NCBI GenBank assembly: GCA_012523605.1
Contig: JAAYTY010000053.1
Coordinates: 1-18,614 of the forward strand
Length of the DNA stretch: 18,614 nucleotides
Source: Candidatus Fermentibacterota bacterium
Lineage (GTDB): Bacteria > Fermentibacterota > Fermentibacteria > Fermentibacterales > Fermentibacteraceae
Direction: 5' to 3'
The first letter of the stretch is position 1; the number at the start of each line of letters is the position of its first letter. The translations under genes were made by a program, and so were the position numbers. Positions 15,699 through 18,614 of the stretch are shown one piece after another. The notes beneath the pieces were generated by a model. The model was given only the letters and a program-made list of their open reading frames with translations. It was not told the DNA's origin and did no database searches.

Positions 15699-18188
15699 CT
15701 ACCTGAGGACCGTCACGAGAAGGTCCTGCGTGAAGTCCCCGGAGCTGAGCCTGACGATGTACAAGCCGCTCGGAACCCCGTCCGTCGGCACCGTGAGGTG
15801 CCCGTCGGCCGAGACGACGGCCGACGAGGAGGAAACGAGCCTGCCGGCCAGGTCGTACACTCCGATCCCCAGAACGGCCGGCCCGCTCCATGCGCCGACG
15901 CTCCTGAGCAGGACGTCGCCGCGAGCCGGATTCGACACCGGCATGAACCGGCCGGTCCCGGCGTCCGAGGGCCCCTCCACGCCCAGGCCACCTTCGAGGG
16001 ACACGTAGATGTCCCAGTTGGCCGTCCCGGCGGTGCCGGCCCAGGCGATGACTCCGTCGGAAAGCGCCGGTGACCAGGCAGGCCCGGCGGGGTTTACAAG
16101 CTGTGCCGGTGCGGACCACCCCGAACCCGTCAGGGTGCATGCCCAGATCTGGGCCGAGGCGCCCTTTCCCTGCTGCCATGCCAGAACGGGTGCGCCTGTG
16201 GGCGACTCCCCGATGGACGGGGTCACGGCGGTGAGGGAGGAGGAGGTGAAGACGGTCTGCTCGGCCTCCCAGGAGCCGCCTCCCCACCTGCGGACCCTGA
16301 TGCTGCTCCCCGAGTCGTCCTGCTGCCAGGCGGCGAAGAGCTGGCCGGCCGCCATCCCAAGCACCGGAGCCCTGCAGAAGCCTCCCGAGCTGATCACGAC
16401 CGGGCTGGAGAATCCCGATGCGTTTCCGCTCGACCAGAGGATCTGGTCGCCCTGGAAGTTGCTTCGAACCCATGCGGCGTGGACCTTGCCGTCGGGGCCG
16501 GCGGAGGCGGCGGGCGCGAAATCCTCCGATCCCTGGGCGGAGAGATAGGCCGGGGCGTAGCTGCCGTCGGTGGAGCGGACCATTATGTCGCCCTCGCCCC
16601 TGCGCCATGTCTGCCAGACGAGCCAGAGCTTTCCCGAAGCCCATGCGAGGCAGGGATCCACGTCGTAGCCCGACCCCGTCGTCACGGTCTGGATGGTGCC
16701 GAAGTTCGCGCCGTGTGCGAGCATGATGTCGTAGCCGTAGGTATTCTCGTCGAAGCTGGACCAGGCCAGCCAGGGCTGGCCCGACCCGTCGATCGCCAGC
16801 GAGGGTGAGACGTCCCAGTACTCATCGGAGTCCACGAGCATCACGCCGCTCCAGCTGTCCCCGTCGAAGTTCCTGGCCGCGATGTCCAGCCGGGACGTCG
16901 AGCCGGTCATCCAGGCGACCCATACGTTCTCGCCGCTCACGGCGACCGACGGGAAGCAGTCGGAAGTGGTGCTGGTGGAGACCTTCACATAGGCGTCGGA
17001 TCCCGCGCCGTGCGAGCCCGTTCCGGCCATTGCGCCGCCGCCCTGCGGCTCGATGGTGTGATCGCCGAGCAGAACGCATCCGTAGTGCCACGCGGGGTCG
17101 CCGAGCCCCACGGTGTTCATCCATGCCTTGAACGCGGCTCCGGGTATCGAGCCCGAGCCCACGGGCCCGTAGAAGGACTCGAACTCGAGCATCGAACCCG
17201 TCTTGGTGGAGCCTATGGCGAGCTGGGTGTAGTCCGTGCCGAAGAGGTACCAGTTGCCGAGGCAGTTCGGCTCGGTCCACCTGCAGTTGGAGCAGGCGAA
17301 GAGCTGGACGAACGCCGTATGCGGATTGATCTCGGCTATTTCGGGGGACATCACGGTGCCGGAGTAGCCCGAAGGGCTCTTGAATGTGTGCCCCCACGGG
17401 GAGGAGTGAGCCATGAGGTGTATGAACTCGTAGCCGTAGGCCATCCTGTCGCGGTAGTAGGCCGCGGTGGTCTGCGCCGGGTCGTTCACGACGGTGACCG
17501 AGGAGTAGATGAGTTCGAGCCCGCTGGATCCGTAGCCGCTCCAGTCGTCGTCGTCGTATGCGAGGGCGCGGGCAGGGACGGCCAGCCCCCCCGTTCGGTA
17601 GAGGTGATTTTTGTCGAAGAAGTCGCGGAGCAGGTCCACCTCGTTGCCGAACTCGATCGCATGGGCGTCGATCCTGCCGACCCAGATCTCTGCCTCTCTG
17701 TTGCCGGTGTGGCTGTTGAACAGCCCGTCGCCGTCGGAATCGGTCCAGGTGCCGTTCAGGTCCATGAAATAGAGATCGAGGGGGAACTCCTCGTGCGGGC
17801 CGCCCCACTCGTCCATCTCGTACCACGCCGCGGGAAGCCATCCGACGAGGATCGCGCCGCCCAGGCCCGCGTGTCCCTGCAAAAGCGACCGGAGGTTCGC
17901 GGCAGTGCCACCGCTCATCGCGGTCATCGTGACTTCGTAGCCTTCGGCCTCGAGATCCTGCTGGAAGCGGGCCAGCTCGGCCGAGAGAGGCGTCTGGAGC
18001 GCGGCGTTGACCACCACCAGGATCTCCGAGTCGGCCCTGTCGTCCCGGGATTCCCGTATTACCGTGAAGGCCGGAGGGCTCGACTCGAGGGGACAGCGGG
18101 GAGTGAGAGCGAAGGGAAGACACGCGGGCCCCTCGGGAACCTGCGCGGTTCCGAGCGAAACTGAGAGCAGGAGCATGAGGATAGACAC
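15699..18188 (-). CDS. Secreted gingipain-like (C25) protein with beta-propeller and sorting domain
   Basis: This 829-residue protein has a signal peptide (MSILMLLLSVSLGTAQ), then a caspase-fold protease of the gingipain type. The family features are LDLYFMDLNGTWTDSDGDG followed by EIWVGRIDA, the likely catalytic His261 in HLMAHSSPWGH, and Cys299 in VQLFACSNC. The usual His-Gly is His-Ser here. His and Cys are 38 residues apart. From about residue 385 to 740 there are seven repeats of a motif ending in W-[LV]-x-W or AW (for example SPSLAIDGSGQPWLAW, DPCLAWASGKLWLVW), which suggests a seven-bladed beta-propeller. Residues 747-829 (SNPARGDV, VYDLAGRLV, GLYIVRLSSG) look like a C-terminal type IX secretion-type sorting domain. 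Start is GTG at 18188, five bases after GGGAGG. First gene of the cluster. No type IX secretion gene is in the window. Confidence 0.88.
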   Translation of the reverse strand: MSILMLLLSVSLGTAQVPEGPACLPFALTPRCPLESSPPAFTVIRESRDDRADSEILVVVNAALQTPLSAELARFQQDLEAEGYEVTMTAMSGGTAANLRSLLQGHAGLGGAILVGWLPAAWYEMDEWGGPHEEFPLDLYFMDLNGTWTDSDGDGLFNSHTGNREAEIWVGRIDAHAIEFGNEVDLLRDFFDKNHLYRTGGLAVPARALAYDDDDWSGYGSSGLELIYSSVTVVNDPAQTTAAYYRDRMAYGYEFIHLMAHSSPWGHTFKSPSGYSGTVMSPEIAEINPHTAFVQLFACSNCRWTEPNCLGNWYLFGTDYTQLAIGSTKTGSMLEFESFYGPVGSGSIPGAAFKAWMNTVGLGDPAWHYGCVLLGDHTIEPQGGGAMAGTGSHGAGSDAYVKVSTSTTSDCFPSVAVSGENVWVAWMTGSTSRLDIAARNFDGDSWSGVMLVDSDEYWDVSPSLAIDGSGQPWLAWSSFDENTYGYDIMLAHGANFGTIQTVTTGSGYDVDPCLAWASGKLWLVWQTWRRGEGDIMVRSTDGSYAPAYLSAQGSEDFAPAASAGPDGKVHAAWVRSNFQGDQILWSSGNASGFSSPVVISSGGFCRAPVLGMAAGQLFAAWQQDDSGSSIRVRRWGGGSWEAEQTVFTSSSLTAVTPSIGESPTGAPVLAWQQGKGASAQIWACTLTGSGWSAPAQLVNPAGPAWSPALSDGVIAWAGTAGTANWDIYVSLEGGLGVEGPSDAGTGRFMPVSNPARGDVLLRSVGAWSGPAVLGIGVYDLAGRLVSSSSAVVSADGHLTVPTDGVPSGLYIVRLSSGDFTQDLLVTVLR

Positions 18189-18232
18189 GGCGACCTCCCG
18201 AAAGAGGGTGTTCGCAGAAAATGTGCATGCTG

Positions 18233-18238
18233 ATTATA
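18233..18238 (-). promoter_or_regulatory. Candidate -10 box for the protease gene cluster
   Basis: The minus strand reads TATAAT, a perfect -10 box, in a locally AT-rich stretch (TTCTATAATCAGC). A transcript would begin near 18226, giving a leader of about 38 bases before the GTG at 18188 with its GGGAGG site. No convincing -35 is seen at 16-18 bases, as for the other promoters here. Confidence 0.45.
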
Positions 18239-18440
18239 GAACAATCCGCCGATCCTGCTAGAGCGGAGTTGCTGATGATGGGCATCGAGCGGAGGCGAGA
18301 CGTTCCGGCGGGACAATAGAACTGGAAGTCGAATGCGTCGTTGTGTGATATGAAAACAGCCTCTACACATTTGGAAGAAATCGGATTGACGCCATATCTG
18401 CAGGAGCTTCTGATCTGTTGGGGCCGATGCCGACAATCGA
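18239..18440. other. Intergenic stretch with falling GC content
   Basis: No gene is supported. A 70-codon frame on the plus strand (18341-18553) has no ribosome binding site, resembles nothing, and would run into the transposase start. By hand count, base composition falls from about 60% GC (18241-18300) to 50% (18301-18360) and 45-47% (18361-18480). The boundary of an inserted element probably lies here. No terminal repeat can be recognised with only one end in view. Confidence 0.5.
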
Positions 18441-18502
18441 AAACCCTCTTGAGCTATTTACAACTAACATCACCGATACATGAAGGTGATTGCTCAAGGT
18501 TT
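18441..18502 (+). promoter_or_regulatory. Long imperfect fold-back in the transposase leader
   Basis: AAACC (18441-18445) pairs with GGTTT (18498-18502), TTGAGC (18449-18454) with GCTCAA (18492-18497), and inside these ATCACC (18469-18474) with GGTGAT (18485-18490) around a ten-base loop. All pairs are exact. The internal loop is uneven, with 14 bases on one side and one on the other. It ends exactly where the next hairpin begins. It is most likely an RNA structure of the element's leader, or a subterminal site bound by the transposase. Confidence 0.5.
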
Positions 18503-18525
18503 GGCACCATGATTAGGATGGTGCC
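18503..18525 (+). promoter_or_regulatory. Hairpin enclosing the ribosome binding site of the transposase
   Basis: GGCACCAT (18503-18510) and ATGGTGCC (18518-18525) form a perfect eight-pair stem with a seven-base loop (GATTAGG). The only Shine-Dalgarno-like sequence, AGGA (18515-18518), lies in the loop and stem edge, and the ATG follows the stem directly at 18526. Folding would hide both, limiting translation of messages that enter from outside. Confidence 0.6.
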
Positions 18526-18614
18526 ATGCGTCTGGAAGCCTATGAATCGCTGATCAGCAGTCCTGCAAGTGCTCGAAAGTACCTGCTGGGATTCTGCTGG
18601 AAAAACCATCAGCG
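18526..18614 (+). CDS. Transposase N-terminus, IS1595-like (3' truncated by window)
   Basis: Only 29 codons are visible. They read MRLEAYESLISSPASARKYL then LGFCWKNHQR. The pattern of a short helix with S-P-x-x-A, a hydrophobic stretch and C-W-K-N matches, as I know it, the start of IS1595/ISXO2-type transposases, whose next segment is a CPRC-type zinc ribbon and then a DDE/N catalytic domain. None of that is in view, so the family is a tentative call. The ATG at 18526 follows a hairpin that holds the ribosome binding site. Codon use and base composition are lower in GC than in the neighbouring genes, consistent with a mobile element acquired by transfer. Confidence 0.6.
   Translation, partial: MRLEAYESLISSPASARKYLLGFCWKNHQ

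Noticed and set aside
18341..18553. Plus-strand frame of 70 codons
   Set aside because: No ribosome binding site, no similarity that I recognise, and it overlaps the transposase start in another frame.

Overview
The window is about 18.6 kb of GC-rich bacterial DNA with tightly packed genes, Shine-Dalgarno sites of the AGGAG/GGAGG type, and several four-base gene overlaps. The outer-membrane barrel protein, the tripartite efflux pump and the TolC-type logic it implies point to a Gram-negative (diderm) cell. A gingipain-like protein with a C-terminal sorting-type domain points to the FCB group (Fibrobacterota, Bacteroidota and candidate phyla such as Fermentibacterota or Latescibacterota). The phylum is an inference from protein style only; there is no rRNA or marker gene here.

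Layout. (1) Positions 1-1109 hold the 3' part of a saccharopine dehydrogenase-family gene whose start lies outside the window. (2) Converging on it, on the minus strand, is a two-gene unit: a type IV prepilin peptidase followed by a Nudix hydrolase, joined by an ATGA overlap. (3) Diverging from the peptidase is a monocistronic porin-like outer-membrane protein gene, closed by a strong GC hairpin at 3633-3662. (4) Positions 3741-13111 form a long plus-strand operon: a zinc-ribbon membrane protein, two tandem RND pump subunits, a lipoprotein membrane-fusion protein and an HI0933/YhiN-type flavoprotein. The last four are joined by overlaps or a near-zero gap. No outer-membrane factor is present. 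(5) Positions 18188-13108 form a minus-strand cluster of four genes: a secreted gingipain-like protease with a predicted seven-bladed propeller and a sorting domain, a small Cys-rich protein, a secreted DUF1028 protein with a TPR-like tail, and a protein with a HEWG motif. The two clusters converge on one CTAG that supplies both stop codons. (6) From about 18311 the GC content drops, and at 18526 the N-terminus of an IS1595-like transposase begins and runs off the window. It is preceded by two adjacent RNA-type fold-backs, the second of which traps its ribosome binding site.

Most unusual points. Two genes (prepilin peptidase and flavoprotein) have a well-placed Shine-Dalgarno site in front of an ACG codon, and no well-supported standard start. 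The flavoprotein is also in the same frame as the preceding gene, with a single TAG between them. The protease cluster at the right is the best candidate for a little-described extracellular system. The transposase leader looks like a translational lock.
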